Below are positions 1-9,111 of a DNA stretch of 64,000 nt, in pieces. Where the stretch lies: positions 1 through 64,000 of the forward strand of contig JAAXZN010000061.1 in the NCBI GenBank assembly GCA_012719855.1, given 5' to 3'. A program made the position numbers and the translations under genes. The stretch is from Serratia liquefaciens (lineage in GTDB: Bacteria; Pseudomonadota; Gammaproteobacteria; Enterobacterales; Enterobacteriaceae). The notes below the pieces were generated by a model. It saw only the letters and a list, made by a program, of their open reading frames with translations. It did not search any database and had not been told where the DNA came from. How positions within the stretch are numbered: the stretch's first letter is position 1; every line of letters starts with the position of its first letter.

Positions 1-79
1 GAAGCTGGAGAGGGGGGCGCTTGAAGGTTTGATTGTCGCAGGGCAATTAGCGCTGCCCCGCAACAGGAGTAGAAAAGGA
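1..79. other. window edge, no gene assigned
   Basis: The first 79 bases lie downstream of the hutG stop. A plus-strand frame is open from base 2 to about base 130 and could be the tail of a gene entering from outside, but nothing in its translation is recognisable. I assign no feature. Confidence 0.3.
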
Positions 80-883
80 TTAACGCAGCTGGTCGCCGCC
101 GGACAGCAGGCTGTCGATCATCTGTTTTAGCAGGCGCTGCAGGGAGGCGGCACGCTCGGGAGCAAAGGCATACGGATACTGTTCTGACATGTAGTTCACC
201 TGCGCCAGTTCCAGTTGAATGGCATGCTGCTGTTCTTGCGGGCGGCCGTAGGCGCGGGTGATGTAACCGCCTTTGAAGCGGCCGTTAAGCACGTGCGTGA
301 ACTGTTGTTGCTGTTCACAGCAGGCGACCAGACGATCGCTCAGCGCCGGGGCGCAGCTTTCGCCGCCGTTGGTCCCCAGGTTGAGATCCGGCAGCTTGCC
401 GTCGAACAAGCGCGGGATAACGGAGGCGATAGAATGGGCGTCGAACAACAGGGCGTAACCGTGCTTGGCTTTCAGGCGCGCCAGTTCGTCTTGCAGCTGT
501 TGGTGGTAGGGCTGCCAGATCTGCGCCAGATAGCCGGCGCGCTCCTGGTCAGAGGGGGCTTTCCCCGGCAAGAAGCTCGGGCGACCGTCAAACAGCACGT
601 CAGGGTACAGACCGGTGGTGGCGGTGGTGTAGAGCGGTTTGTCGTCCGCCGGGCGGTTCAGGTCGATAACGAAGCGCGAGTAATTGCCGATCAGCACGCT
701 GGCACCCATGGCGCGCGCGAAATCGTACAGCTGCGGGATATGCCAGTCGGTGTCCGGCAGCGGTCGCGCCTCTTCGGTCAAACCGGCCTCGACGGCCGGC
801 GTCAATCGGGTACCGGCGTGGGGAATACTGATCAGCAGCGGCAGGCTGCCGGCGTGGAAATCAAAAGCATCGCGAATGGTCAT
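80..883 (-). CDS. hutG: N-formylglutamate deformylase HutG
   Basis: 267 aa. It hydrolyses N-formyl-L-glutamate to formate and glutamate, the last step of the five-step histidine pathway. The protein carries the family features SIPHAG near the N-terminus (residues 19-24), a DLNRP segment and LFDAHS, as in FGase/HutG amidohydrolases, and has the usual length. Its start overlaps the hutI stop by 4 bases, so the two are translationally coupled. The nearby hutF makes its substrate, which fits this HutG type rather than formimidoylglutamase. Cytoplasmic. Confidence 0.93.
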   Translation of the reverse strand: MTIRDAFDFHAGSLPLLISIPHAGTRLTPAVEAGLTEEARPLPDTDWHIPQLYDFARAMGASVLIGNYSRFVIDLNRPADDKPLYTTATTGLYPDVLFDGRPSFLPGKAPSDQERAGYLAQIWQPYHQQLQDELARLKAKHGYALLFDAHSIASVIPRLFDGKLPDLNLGTNGGESCAPALSDRLVACCEQQQQFTHVLNGRFKGGYITRAYGRPQEQQHAIQLELAQVNYMSEQYPYAFAPERAASLQRLLKQMIDSLLSGGDQLR

Positions 884-2103
884 TGACGTACTTCTCCTCG
901 GAAAATTACCGTACAGGGCAGTTGACCGCCCAACCAGTAAGCCAGTTCAGCCGGACGGGACAGCGGCCAGTGCACAAAATCCGCCAGTTTGCCGGCTTCC
1001 AGCGTTCCCTGGCTTGCCTGCAGGCCCAGCGCCTTGGCCGCATGCACCGTGACGCCCGCCAACGCTTCTTCCGGCGTCAGGCGGAACAGCGTGCAGGCCA
1101 TGTTAATCATCAAACGCAAGGACAGTGCCGGCGAGGTCCCCGGGTTCGCATCGCTGGCGATCGCCATGGCTACGCCGTGTTTGCGGAACAGGTCTACCGG
1201 TGGGCATTGGGTTTCACGCAGCAGGTAATAAGCGCCCGGCAGCAGCACCGCAACGGTGCCTGCATCGCCCATCGCTCGCGCATCCTGTTCGGTAGCATAT
1301 TCAAGATGGTCGGCGGAAAGGGCATGGTGCTGCGCGGCTAATTCACTCCCGCCCAGGGCTGAAAGTTGTTCCGCGTGCAGCTTCACGGGCAGACCCGCTT
1401 TTTCCGCTGCGGCGAACACTCGCGCCACCTGCGCCGGAGAGAACGCCAGATGCTCGCAGAAGGCGTCAACCGCATCGGCCAGTCCGGCAGCGGCGGCCTG
1501 AGGAATAATGGTGTTGCACACCAGATCGATATAGTCGTCGGCGCGATGGGCATATTCCGGCGGCAGCGCGTGCGCCGCCAGGCAGGTGGTTTTTACTTCA
1601 ACCGGCAACAGTTCGCCCAGCTTGCGCGCCACGCGCAGCATTTTCAGCTCGCTTTCCGGCGTCAGCCCGTAGCCGGACTTGATCTCCACGCAGGTCACGC
1701 CTTCCGCCAGCAGCGGTCGCAGCCGGAACAGCGCCTGCTCCAGCAGCTGTTCTTCGTCGGCGTCACGGGTAGCCTTGACGGTGGAAATGATGCCGCCGCC
1801 CTGAGCGGCGATATCGGCATAGCTGACCCCGTTCAGGCGTTGTTCGAACTCGCCGCTGCGGTTACCGCCGAATACCAGATGGGTATGGCAGTCGACAAAG
1901 CCCGGCGTGATGATGCCACCGTCGAATTTCACCGTTTCATCTGCTATCAGGGTTGCCGGTAACGCCGCATGTTCGCCCAGCCAGACAATCTTGCCGTCAC
2001 GCACGGCGATCGCGCCGTTGGCGATAGTGTGATATTTGCCGTCGCGCATGGTGACGACATCGGCCCCGTGCCACAGGCTGTCGCAATGAATCTCAGAGGT
2101 CAT
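880..2103 (-). CDS. hutI: imidazolonepropionase HutI
   Basis: 407 aa from the chosen start. It opens the imidazolone ring to give N-formimidoyl-L-glutamate. It is an amidohydrolase-superfamily enzyme: [10 protein letters not shown] gives the metal ligands His73 and His75, followed by the family motifs KSGYGLT, KLHAEQ and [10 protein letters not shown]. An in-frame start exists upstream at 2160, but that would put coding sequence over the operator at 2139-2150; the ATG at 2103 has a GGAG about 8 bases upstream and gives the normal N-terminus. Transcribed with hutG, downstream of hutC, and probably repressed by HutC. Confidence 0.95.
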   Translation of the reverse strand: MTSEIHCDSLWHGADVVTMRDGKYHTIANGAIAVRDGKIVWLGEHAALPATLIADETVKFDGGIITPGFVDCHTHLVFGGNRSGEFEQRLNGVSYADIAAQGGGIISTVKATRDADEEQLLEQALFRLRPLLAEGVTCVEIKSGYGLTPESELKMLRVARKLGELLPVEVKTTCLAAHALPPEYAHRADDYIDLVCNTIIPQAAAAGLADAVDAFCEHLAFSPAQVARVFAAAEKAGLPVKLHAEQLSALGGSELAAQHHALSADHLEYATEQDARAMGDAGTVAVLLPGAYYLLRETQCPPVDLFRKHGVAMAIASDANPGTSPALSLRLMINMACTLFRLTPEEALAGVTVHAAKALGLQASQGTLEAGKLADFVHWPLSRPAELAYWLGGQLPCTVIFRGEVRQ

Positions 2104-2138
2104 GGCTTTTCTCCGCCGGAGCCGTGGCTCCCACATGG

Positions 2139-2150
2139 TTGTATATACAA
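2139..2150. promoter_or_regulatory. HutC operator upstream of hutI
   Basis: Perfect 12-base palindrome TTGTATATACAA, 36 bases upstream of the hutI start. TGTATATACA is the core reported for HutC sites in other proteobacteria. The same 10-base core recurs at 3084-3093 next to hutC and hutF, which supports a shared repressor site induced by urocanate. Confidence 0.85.
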
Positions 2151-2233
2151 TTAAAAACAACCTAGCGCATTCATCGGGTTGTCACAAGGGGCGGGATAAA
2201 AATTTGTTATCGGGATGTGATCGTTGTGGAAGA

Positions 2234-2256
2234 GCGGGTGCCAAAACGGCACCCGC
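2234..2256 (-). terminator. hairpin after hutC
   Basis: Inverted repeat GCGGGTGCC / GGCACCCGC with a 5-base loop begins 7 bases past the hutC stop. There is no T-run after it, so it may be an attenuating or mRNA-stabilising hairpin rather than a full intrinsic terminator. Confidence 0.4.
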
Positions 2257-2262
2257 AGGGGA

Positions 2263-3018
2263 TCAGACTTCGCTGGTGAAACGGCCGAACAGTTGATAAC
2301 GGCTGCCGGGGTACAGCAGGCGTGCCGAAGTGACGACGGTTTTGCCGGACCAGGTGCGGCGGTGGATCAACAGGCCCGGTTCGTGGTCTTCCAACTGCAG
2401 CAGCTCGCGCTCCTGGCGGGTCGGCACTACCGCTTCGACGATGTGTTCACCTGCGGTCAGCGGCGCGGCCTGCGTCAGATAGATATAGGGCGTAACGCGG
2501 TCGAAATCCTGTTTCATGTAATCGGGGGCGATCAGGGGGTTCACGCAGCGGTCTTCCACCTGTACCGGCAGGTCGTTTTCGTAATGCACAATCTGCGAAT
2601 AGAAAAGCTGCTGGCCCGGTTGAATGCCCAGCGCCAATGCTTCTTCCTCGCTGGCCGGCCGCGCCTTCAACTGCAGGATCTTGCTGCTGTGGCGATGCCC
2701 ACGGGCGGCGATTTCGTCGGCGATATTATGCACTTCCAGCAGCGCGGTGTGCGCCTTGGCTTCGGCGACGAAGGTGCCCACCCCCTGCATGCGGATCAGA
2801 TAGCCTTCGGTGGTCAGCTCGCGCAGCGCGCGATTGATGGTCATGCGGCTGACGCCCAGTTCGGCGACCAGCTCACTTTCCGAGGGAACGCGTTGGTGCG
2901 GCAGCCAATGGCCCGCCCGGATTTGGTTCACGATCGCCTGCTTGACCCGTTGATAAATGGGGGCGGGGGTATCGCTCATTGCAGCAGCCAGTTGCAGCAC
3001 GGTCTGTTGATCAACCAC
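2263..3018 (-). CDS. hutC: GntR-family histidine utilisation repressor HutC
   Basis: 251 aa. N-terminal GntR winged helix (about residues 18-85, with PSESELVAELGVSRMTINRAL) and a C-terminal UTRA ligand-binding domain (about 105-245), the HutC subfamily layout; urocanate is the known inducer. It starts at a GTG with GAGG 8 bases upstream; an internal ATG at 2979 would remove only a non-conserved 13-residue leader. It sits between hutF (divergent) and hutI (downstream, same strand), and both of its flanks carry the TGTATATACA operator, so autoregulation is likely. Confidence 0.93.
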   Translation of the reverse strand: MVDQQTVLQLAAAMSDTPAPIYQRVKQAIVNQIRAGHWLPHQRVPSESELVAELGVSRMTINRALRELTTEGYLIRMQGVGTFVAEAKAHTALLEVHNIADEIAARGHRHSSKILQLKARPASEEEALALGIQPGQQLFYSQIVHYENDLPVQVEDRCVNPLIAPDYMKQDFDRVTPYIYLTQAAPLTAGEHIVEAVVPTRQERELLQLEDHEPGLLIHRRTWSGKTVVTSARLLYPGSRYQLFGRFTSEV

Positions 3019-3083
3019 GGCGTTAACCTCGTCAAATAAAAAAATAATAACATCAGTTTACTGTTGATGTCGGCGTATGTATA

Positions 3084-3093
3084 TGTATATACA
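3084..3093. promoter_or_regulatory. HutC operator in the hutC-hutF divergent promoter
   Basis: TGTATATACA core, preceded by an overlapping GTATGTATAT stretch, between the divergent hutC and hutF genes. It matches the site upstream of hutI at 2139-2150, so one repressor could control both arms. Confidence 0.8.
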
Positions 3094-3194
3094 ACTAGGG
3101 GCCGGTCCGCCACAGCAATGCGCTGGGCCCGTGTATTTTCGGATGCGCGATTATCGCGTGTTATTAACCGTTACACTAACAGTGGAATACTGCC

Positions 3195-4565
3195 ATGCCT
3201 GCATATTTTGCCTCACGCGCTCTGCTTCCTGAAGGTTGGGCGCATAACGTCCGGTTGGACGTGGATGCGCAAGGTTACCTGACTCAGGTGACCGCCGACG
3301 CCGATCCCGAAGGTTGCACCCGTCTGCACGGCGATGCGGTGCCGGGCATGCCAAACCTTCACTCTCACGCCTTCCAGCGTGCGATGGCCGGACTGGCGGA
3401 GGTGGCGGGCAATCCGCAGGACAGTTTCTGGACCTGGCGTGACCTGATGTATCGCCTGGTGCAGCGTTTGACGCCGGAGCAGGTGGAGGTGATTGCCCGC
3501 CAACTCTATATCGAAATGCTGAAAGGGGGCTATACCCAGGTCGCCGAGTTCCACTATCTGCATCACGGCGCCGACGGTCTCCCTTATGCCGATCGCGGCG
3601 AAATGACCGGCCGACTCAGTCAGGCGGCGGCCCAGGCGGGGATCGGCATGACCCTGCTGCCGGTGCTGTACAGCTATGCGGGATTTGGCGGCCAGCCCGC
3701 TCAGCCGGGGCAAAAGCGTTTTATTCAGAATGCGGACAGCTATCTGGAACAACAGCAGACGATCGCCCGTCAGTTGGCGGACCAACCGTTACAGAATCAG
3801 GGCCTGTGCTTCCACTCGCTGCGTGCGGTGGAACTGGGCCAGATGCAGCAGATCCTGGCGGCGTCGGACAGTACGCTGCCGGTGCATATTCATATTGCCG
3901 AGCAGCAGAAAGAGGTCAACGACTGTCTGGCCTGGAGCGGACGACGCCCCGTCGCCTGGCTGTACGAGCATCTGCCGGTGGATCAGCGCTGGTGTCTGGT
4001 TCACGCCACGCATCTTGATCGCGATGAACTGGAGCTGTTGGCGCACAGCAAAGCGGTAGCGGGCCTGTGCCTGACTACCGAAGCCAACCTGGGCGACGGC
4101 ATCTTCCCCGGCGACGCCTATCTGCAGCATCAGGGGCGTTGGGGCATTGGTTCTGACAGCCACGTATCGCTCAATGTGGTGGAGGAGCTGCGCTGGTTCG
4201 AATACGGCCAGCGTCTGCGCGATCAGCGTCGTAACCGGTTGACCACGCCGGAGCAACCGGCGGTGGCTGACGTTCTCTACCAACAGGCCTTGCAGGGCGG
4301 GGCACAGGCCTGCGGTACGCCGATCGGACGGTTGCAAAGCGGCTACCGTGCCGACTGGCTGGTGCTGGACGGCGACGATCCTTACCTGGCTGCGGCGCCG
4401 GACGCCTCGATCCTCAACCGCTGGCTGTTCGCCGGCGGCAAAGAGCAAATCCGCGATGTCTTTGTCGGTGGTCGGCAGGTGATCGAACAAGGACGCCATG
4501 CACTGCAGCAACAGAGCAGCGCGGCTTTCTTGCAGGTGTTGAAAACCTTCCAGCAGGAGGCGTGA
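3195..4565 (+). CDS. hutF: formimidoylglutamate deiminase HutF
   Basis: 456 aa. It converts N-formimidoyl-L-glutamate to N-formyl-L-glutamate and ammonia, feeding HutG. It is an amidohydrolase-superfamily deaminase: PNLHSHAFQR gives His56 and His58, HIHIAEQQKEV carries the central metal and substrate residues, and SDSHVSLN contains the catalytic Asp. The length is normal for HutF. It overlaps hutD by 4 bases. Its presence shows that this organism uses the deiminase (five-step) branch, not HutG-type formimidoylglutamase. Confidence 0.95.
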   Translation: MPAYFASRALLPEGWAHNVRLDVDAQGYLTQVTADADPEGCTRLHGDAVPGMPNLHSHAFQRAMAGLAEVAGNPQDSFWTWRDLMYRLVQRLTPEQVEVIARQLYIEMLKGGYTQVAEFHYLHHGADGLPYADRGEMTGRLSQAAAQAGIGMTLLPVLYSYAGFGGQPAQPGQKRFIQNADSYLEQQQTIARQLADQPLQNQGLCFHSLRAVELGQMQQILAASDSTLPVHIHIAEQQKEVNDCLAWSGRRPVAWLYEHLPVDQRWCLVHATHLDRDELELLAHSKAVAGLCLTTEANLGDGIFPGDAYLQHQGRWGIGSDSHVSLNVVEELRWFEYGQRLRDQRRNRLTTPEQPAVADVLYQQALQGGAQACGTPIGRLQSGYRADWLVLDGDDPYLAAAPDASILNRWLFAGGKEQIRDVFVGGRQVIEQGRHALQQQSSAAFLQVLKTFQQEA

Positions 4566-5128
4566 TGAGCCTGACGCGTTTTGATTTTGCTTCCCTGCCG
4601 GTCACGCCGTGGCGTAATGGCGGTGGGGAAACCCGAGAGATCGCCAGTTGGCCTGCGGGCACCCAGGATTTCGACTGGCGTGCCAGTATCGCCACCATCG
4701 CGCAAGACGGCCCGTTTTCGGCCTTCAACGGGATAGATCGTTCGATCACGCTGTTGGAAGGCGATGGCGTGCATCTGTTCAGCGCCGGGCACGTTGATCA
4801 TCATTTATCGCAGGCTGGTGAACCGTTCGCCTTCTCCGGGGATGTGGCGTTGAGCGCGACCCTGTTGGGCGGCAGCAGCCAGGACTTCAATATCATGACC
4901 CGGCGCGGCCGCTGGGCAGCCGACGTGCAGCGAGTGACTGAGACCATCGAGCTGCCGTCATCGCATGCCGGTGTGCTGTACGTGCTGCAGGGACGCTGGT
5001 TGCTGGCGGATGGCGTGATCCTGACCGCACGTCAGGGCGGGTGGTGGCCGGCGGGAGAGTTCAGTGGGGCGCTGACGCCGCTGACCGAGGATAGCGTCAT
5101 TCTGTGGGCCGACATCACACCCGGCTAA
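4562..5128 (+). CDS. hutD: HutD family protein
   Basis: 188 aa, start ATGA overlapping the hutF stop. Matches the HutD family: PVTPWRNGGGETREIA near the N-terminus, then a bicupin-like beta-rich body including FDWRASIATIAQDGPFSAF. In Pseudomonas, HutD is thought to limit over-activity of the hut operon, possibly by binding a pathway intermediate such as formylglutamate; no enzymatic reaction is assigned. Co-transcribed with hutF. Confidence 0.88.
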   Translation: MMSLTRFDFASLPVTPWRNGGGETREIASWPAGTQDFDWRASIATIAQDGPFSAFNGIDRSITLLEGDGVHLFSAGHVDHHLSQAGEPFAFSGDVALSATLLGGSSQDFNIMTRRGRWAADVQRVTETIELPSSHAGVLYVLQGRWLLADGVILTARQGGWWPAGEFSGALTPLTEDSVILWADITPG

Positions 5129-5153
5129 ACCGGGCTAGAGTCCAGCGCTAAGT

Positions 5154-5193
5154 TGTGGGATGATCTGCACTTCTATCCCACACTTATCCCACA
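5154..5193. repeat. TGTGGGAT / ATCCCACA repeats before the LacI gene
   Basis: One TGTGGGAT (5154-5161) and two ATCCCACA copies (5175-5182 and 5186-5193) lie just upstream of the LacI-family start at 5207. The inverted and direct arrangement looks like a regulator-binding region, but it does not resemble the GTTAACGTTAAC boxes before cscB. The binding protein is unknown. Confidence 0.4.
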
Positions 5194-5206
5194 TTGAGAA
5201 GGGCGC

Positions 5207-6208
5207 ATGGCCTCGCTGAAAGACGTTGCAAAACTTGCCGGGGTATCCTTGATGACGGTATCCCGCGCCATCAACGAGCCCGATAAGCTGCGGCCGGATA
5301 CCTACCAACGCGTCAAGCGGGCGATTGACCAACTGGAATACGTGCCCGATCTCGCGGCGCGGCGCATTCGCGGTGACAGTAACCGGGTCCAGACCCTCGG
5401 CGTGCTGGCGCTGGATACCGCGACCACCCCATTCTCGGTGGAAATGATCCTGTCGATCGAAAAAACGGCGCGTGAACACGGCTGGAACAGCTTCGTGGTC
5501 AATCTGTTTGCCGACGACAGTGCGGAACATACCGTGGATTTGCTGCTGGCACACCGACCGGACGGGGTGATCTTCACCACCATGGGGTTACGCCAGGTGG
5601 CGATACCGGCCAAGTTGCTGGATAAAAAACTGGTGCTGGCCAACTGCATCAGCCAGGAACACTCGGTAGCCAGTTACATTCCCGATGACGAGCAGGGCCA
5701 GTATGACGCCATGCGCGCGTTGATTGCCAAAGGCTATCGCGCACCGCTGTGTATTCACCTGCCGGAAACGACCCTGGCGGCCGGGTTGCGCCGTCGCGGG
5801 CTGGAACGTGCCTGGGGTGAAGCGGGCGGAGACGTCGATCAACTACGACAATATCATCTCGATCTGACCGAGGGCGATGAGCATTACCGTGACAGCGTGG
5901 CATTGCTGGAACGTCACTTCTCGCCGGGGCAGCGCGACTGCGATGTGGTGGTGTGTGGTAACGATCGGGTGGCGTTTTTGGTGTATCAGGTGTTGCTGGC
6001 GCAGGGCTGGAAAATCCCGCAACAGGTCGGGGTGCTGGGCTACGACAATATGGTCGGTATTGACCAGCTGTTCCTGCCACCGCTGACTACGGTGCAGTTA
6101 CCGCATTACGAATTGGGTCGGCAGGCGGCGCTGCATTTGATTCATCAATTGGATCACCATGACAGGGTGAAAGTGGCCTGCCCGTTGTTACTACGCGGAT
6201 CGCTGTAA
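5207..6208 (+). CDS. cscR: LacI-family regulator, probably of the sucrose genes
   Basis: 333 aa. The LacI helix-turn-helix spans about residues 2-25 (SLKDVAKLAGVSLMTVSRAI), followed by a hinge and a periplasmic-binding-protein-like effector domain with the typical VCGNDRVAF and GVLGYDNM motifs. It lies tail-to-tail with the invertase gene, 57 bases apart. The most likely targets are the twin GTTAACGTTAAC sites before the symporter gene. The link to sucrose is by context; the sequence alone does not fix the effector. Confidence 0.8.
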   Translation: MASLKDVAKLAGVSLMTVSRAINEPDKLRPDTYQRVKRAIDQLEYVPDLAARRIRGDSNRVQTLGVLALDTATTPFSVEMILSIEKTAREHGWNSFVVNLFADDSAEHTVDLLLAHRPDGVIFTTMGLRQVAIPAKLLDKKLVLANCISQEHSVASYIPDDEQGQYDAMRALIAKGYRAPLCIHLPETTLAAGLRRRGLERAWGEAGGDVDQLRQYHLDLTEGDEHYRDSVALLERHFSPGQRDCDVVVCGNDRVAFLVYQVLLAQGWKIPQQVGVLGYDNMVGIDQLFLPPLTTVQLPHYELGRQAALHLIHQLDHHDRVKVACPLLLRGSL

Positions 6209-6264
6209 CCCAACAGGGCACAGTTCATTCATCGCTGCGCCCTGCACATTGAGTTCGTCTCAGA

Positions 6265-7707
6265 TCACTCCCAGATGCTTTCCAGTTCCCAGGCCTGTGC
6301 CGCGCCAAACTGCGCCAATCCGCTTTCGGCGAACAGGGTGACGTCGCGCTGCCCGTCGGTCGGGTAGATACGGCTAGTCAGGCTGGCCTCGCCCTGATTG
6401 ACGAACACTTCCAGCGATGAGCGGTCGATAAAGACGCGCAGCGACAAAATGTCAGCCTCCGGCAGTGGCACGCTGCGGCAGCCGCACAGGCCCGGATCTT
6501 CACTGAAACGTTCCAATACCAATCGATGCGTTTGATTATCGACGTACAGCCGTGCGGCGGTTCCGATGGCGATGCCGTAGCGCTCGGCATCGCTGGTGGC
6601 CACGTTCAGCGTCAGCGCCAGTTCCTGCACCCCGTCAACCAGCGTCTGGCGTTGATTACGCGCAGACACGGCGTCAAACGACTGTGGCTGGCTGCGTAAC
6701 GCGCTCAGCTCACGAGCCGGATTCATCAATACGTTGCCTTCGCACGACAAGGTCAATTCGCGGGGCAGGGTGAGCGCTCCGGCCCAACCGTGGGGCTTGC
6801 TCGGCATCGGCGATTCCCACATGTCCATCCAGGCGAACAGCATGCGGCGACCGTCGGCGGCGGTGAAGGTTTGCGGTGCGTAGAAATCGTGCCCGCTATC
6901 CAGCTCGCAGAAGGACTGGGTGACGCTGAAATCTTCATCAGGCCGCCAGTGTCCGAGCAGATACCCGCTCTGGAAGCGGTTGCGATTGCGGTAGCCCTGG
7001 GCCGTCAGCCCCTGCGGCGAGAACAGCAGAACCTGTTTTTCACCGAGCGGGAAGAAATCCGGGCATTCCCACATATAACCCTGGTGCGGCGATTGCGCCC
7101 CTGCCAGGACGCGATCGAACTGCCAGTCGCGCAGGTCATTCGAACGGTAAAGTCGCGCCTGGCCCAGCCCGTTTTCTTTGGCGCCTACCACCATCCACCA
7201 GCGGTCGGCTGCACGCCAAACTTTCGGGTCACGAAAGTGCTGAATGCCTTCCGGCGGCAGCAAAACCGGCCCGTGCTTGACGAAATGCACGCCATCTTCG
7301 CTGGTTGCCAGACACTGCACTTCGCGTACCTGGTCGTCGTCGCCTTCTTTGCCCAACCAGACGTGGCCGGTGTAGAGCAGCGTCAATACGCCGTTGTCAT
7401 CCACCGCGCAGCCGGAAAAACAGCCGTCTTTGTCGTAGCTGTCGCCGGGAGCCAGGGCGATCGGCTGATGCTGCCAATGTGCCAGATCCTTGCTGGTGGC
7501 ATGGCCCCAATGCATGGGGCCCCAGTTTTGGTCATAGGGATGATGTTGGTAGAACGCATGGTAGACGCCGTTAATGTACACCAGACCGTTGGGGTCGTTG
7601 ATCCAACCGGCGGCCGCCGCCAGATGAAATTGCGGGTAGTAATCGTCCTGACGTTGCGCGCGCAGCGCTTCGACCGCGTGATCGGCCTGAGCTAAAGCAT
7701 TTTTCAT
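6265..7707 (-). CDS. cscA: intracellular invertase (GH32), sucrose hydrolase
   Basis: 480 aa. Glycoside hydrolase family 32: WINDPNG carries the nucleophile Asp, FRDPK is the transition-state stabiliser, ECPD carries the acid/base Glu, and a C-terminal beta-sandwich follows. No signal peptide, so it works on imported sucrose. The neighbouring transporter is a proton symporter and not a PTS permease, so the substrate should be free sucrose (CscA type) rather than sucrose-6-phosphate. The start overlaps the symporter stop by 4 bases. Confidence 0.9.
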   Translation of the reverse strand: MKNALAQADHAVEALRAQRQDDYYPQFHLAAAAGWINDPNGLVYINGVYHAFYQHHPYDQNWGPMHWGHATSKDLAHWQHQPIALAPGDSYDKDGCFSGCAVDDNGVLTLLYTGHVWLGKEGDDDQVREVQCLATSEDGVHFVKHGPVLLPPEGIQHFRDPKVWRAADRWWMVVGAKENGLGQARLYRSNDLRDWQFDRVLAGAQSPHQGYMWECPDFFPLGEKQVLLFSPQGLTAQGYRNRNRFQSGYLLGHWRPDEDFSVTQSFCELDSGHDFYAPQTFTAADGRRMLFAWMDMWESPMPSKPHGWAGALTLPRELTLSCEGNVLMNPARELSALRSQPQSFDAVSARNQRQTLVDGVQELALTLNVATSDAERYGIAIGTAARLYVDNQTHRLVLERFSEDPGLCGCRSVPLPEADILSLRVFIDRSSLEVFVNQGEASLTSRIYPTDGQRDVTLFAESGLAQFGAAQAWELESIWE

Positions 7708-8963
7708 TGGGTTGGCTCACTTGATTTTATCGTTGATTGAAATGGAGGTGCGCAGGCGACGGTTTCACCACGCAGCAGGAAGCAGGAAAACAGCGTGGTG
7801 CCGGCCACGGCGCAGCCCATCAGCAAATAGGTGTCGGCAAAGCCGATGCGGTCGTAGCCGTAACCGGCCAGCGGCGCCAGGATGCCGGCGACGATTTGGC
7901 TGATAAACTGGAAGCCCACCAGATACAGCGTCGAGGACAGGCGGCTGTCAAAGCGGGTGGTGATGTACTTGAACATCGCCACCAGCAGGATAGGCAGCTC
8001 CACGGCGTGCAACAGTTTCATGGCGGAAATCATCAGGGCGCCGCTGGCGAAGCCGGAACCGAACATGCGCAGCGCCATCACGCTGCTGGCCAGCAGCAAA
8101 CTCTGTTTGATACCGATGCGATTGACCAGCAGGGGGGCCAGGAACATGCCGCCGGCCTCAAGAAATACCTGCAAGGAGTTGAGGAAACCGTACATGCGGT
8201 TGCCTTCTTCGTGGGTGGCGAACTGCGAGGCAAAATACACCGGGAATTGCTGGTCAAACACGCCGTAGATGCTGGTACCGAGAACGAAAACCACCAGTGC
8301 CCAGAAACCCGGCAGGCGCAGCAGGGCCAGCGCGTCCTGTAGCTTCAGATTTTCCGGTTTGCCATATTCCAGACCGGCCATGGCGTTGGGTTTCAGTTCG
8401 CGCACCTGCCACAGCAGCAGCAGAAACACCGCCGCTGAGGCCGAAGCGATCCAGAAGTTAATATTGGGATTGATGTTGTAGTTGAAACCGGCGAAGAAGG
8501 TGGCGCTGGCCCAGCCCAGTGACCCCCACATGCGAGCCCGGCCAAACTCAAAGCCGACGATCCGGCTGACCCTTTCGGTATAGGACTCCAGCGCGCCAAT
8601 GCCGGCATTGAACGCCAGGCTGACAAATACGCCGCCCACCAGCGCACCGGCCACCAGGTTGGTTTGCAGCAGCGGGGCGTAGACGTAGATAAAGAACGGG
8701 CCGGTCAGCAGCAGCAGCACGCCGACAAACAGCAGCAGGTGTTTACGCAGCCCGAGTTTGTCCTGAATAAAGCCGTACAGGGGCTGTGCGCACAGCGCCA
8801 TGATGGACATTGCCGAGAAGATCAGGCCGGTTTCCGTACCTTTCAGGCCGATCTTCTGGTTCAGCCAGATGGAGATCAGAGAAAAACTGGATGACCAGGT
8901 GAAGAAGAAGAAAAACAACAGGCCGCTGAGAAGCACATAATATTTTTTTGTTTCGCGGTTCAT
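7704..8963 (-). CDS. cscB: sugar:H+ symporter of the LacY/CscB family
   Basis: 419 aa, 12 predicted membrane segments. Oligosaccharide:H+ symporter family: YGFIQDKLGLRKHLL between helices 2 and 3, PFFIYVYAPLLQTNLVAGALVGG, and FDSRLSSTLYLVGFQ in the C-terminal half, as in LacY, CscB and MelY. Sucrose is inferred from the co-transcribed invertase; raffinose or another fructoside is possible, since some segments look closer to MelY/LacY. The ATG at 8963 with an upstream AGGG is preferred over one 69 bases upstream, because the latter would cover an operator. Confidence 0.85.
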   Translation of the reverse strand: MNRETKKYYVLLSGLLFFFFFTWSSSFSLISIWLNQKIGLKGTETGLIFSAMSIMALCAQPLYGFIQDKLGLRKHLLLFVGVLLLLTGPFFIYVYAPLLQTNLVAGALVGGVFVSLAFNAGIGALESYTERVSRIVGFEFGRARMWGSLGWASATFFAGFNYNINPNINFWIASASAAVFLLLLWQVRELKPNAMAGLEYGKPENLKLQDALALLRLPGFWALVVFVLGTSIYGVFDQQFPVYFASQFATHEEGNRMYGFLNSLQVFLEAGGMFLAPLLVNRIGIKQSLLLASSVMALRMFGSGFASGALMISAMKLLHAVELPILLVAMFKYITTRFDSRLSSTLYLVGFQFISQIVAGILAPLAGYGYDRIGFADTYLLMGCAVAGTTLFSCFLLRGETVACAPPFQSTIKSSEPTQ

Positions 8964-8997
8964 GGGGAATGCCCTGATGGATGAAATTGGCTCTATT

Positions 8998-9009
8998 GTT
9001 AACGTTAAC
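8998..9009. promoter_or_regulatory. LacI-type operator, promoter-proximal
   Basis: Perfect palindrome GTTAACGTTAAC 35 bases upstream of the cscB start. An identical copy sits at 9062-9073, centre-to-centre 64 bases, about six helical turns, so looping repression is plausible. Confidence 0.75.
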
Positions 9010-9042
9010 TTTAAACCAAATAAAGCCGCCAAAGCGACGGAT

Positions 9043-9058
9043 TGCGATGTTAATCACA
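9043..9058 (-). promoter_or_regulatory. CRP-like site between the two operators
   Basis: On the minus strand TGTGA-N6-TCGCA matches the CRP consensus TGTGA-N6-TCACA at 9 of 10 core positions. Its position between the twin operators upstream of cscB fits catabolite control of sugar uptake. Confidence 0.6.
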
Positions 9059-9061
9059 AAA

Positions 9062-9073
9062 GTTAACGTTAAC
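9062..9073. promoter_or_regulatory. LacI-type operator, distal copy
   Basis: Second exact GTTAACGTTAAC palindrome upstream of cscB, identical to 8998-9009. Confidence 0.72.
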
Positions 9074-9111
9074 ATTTTGCGGGTGTGATCCAAATCACCC
9101 GTTAATAAAAC

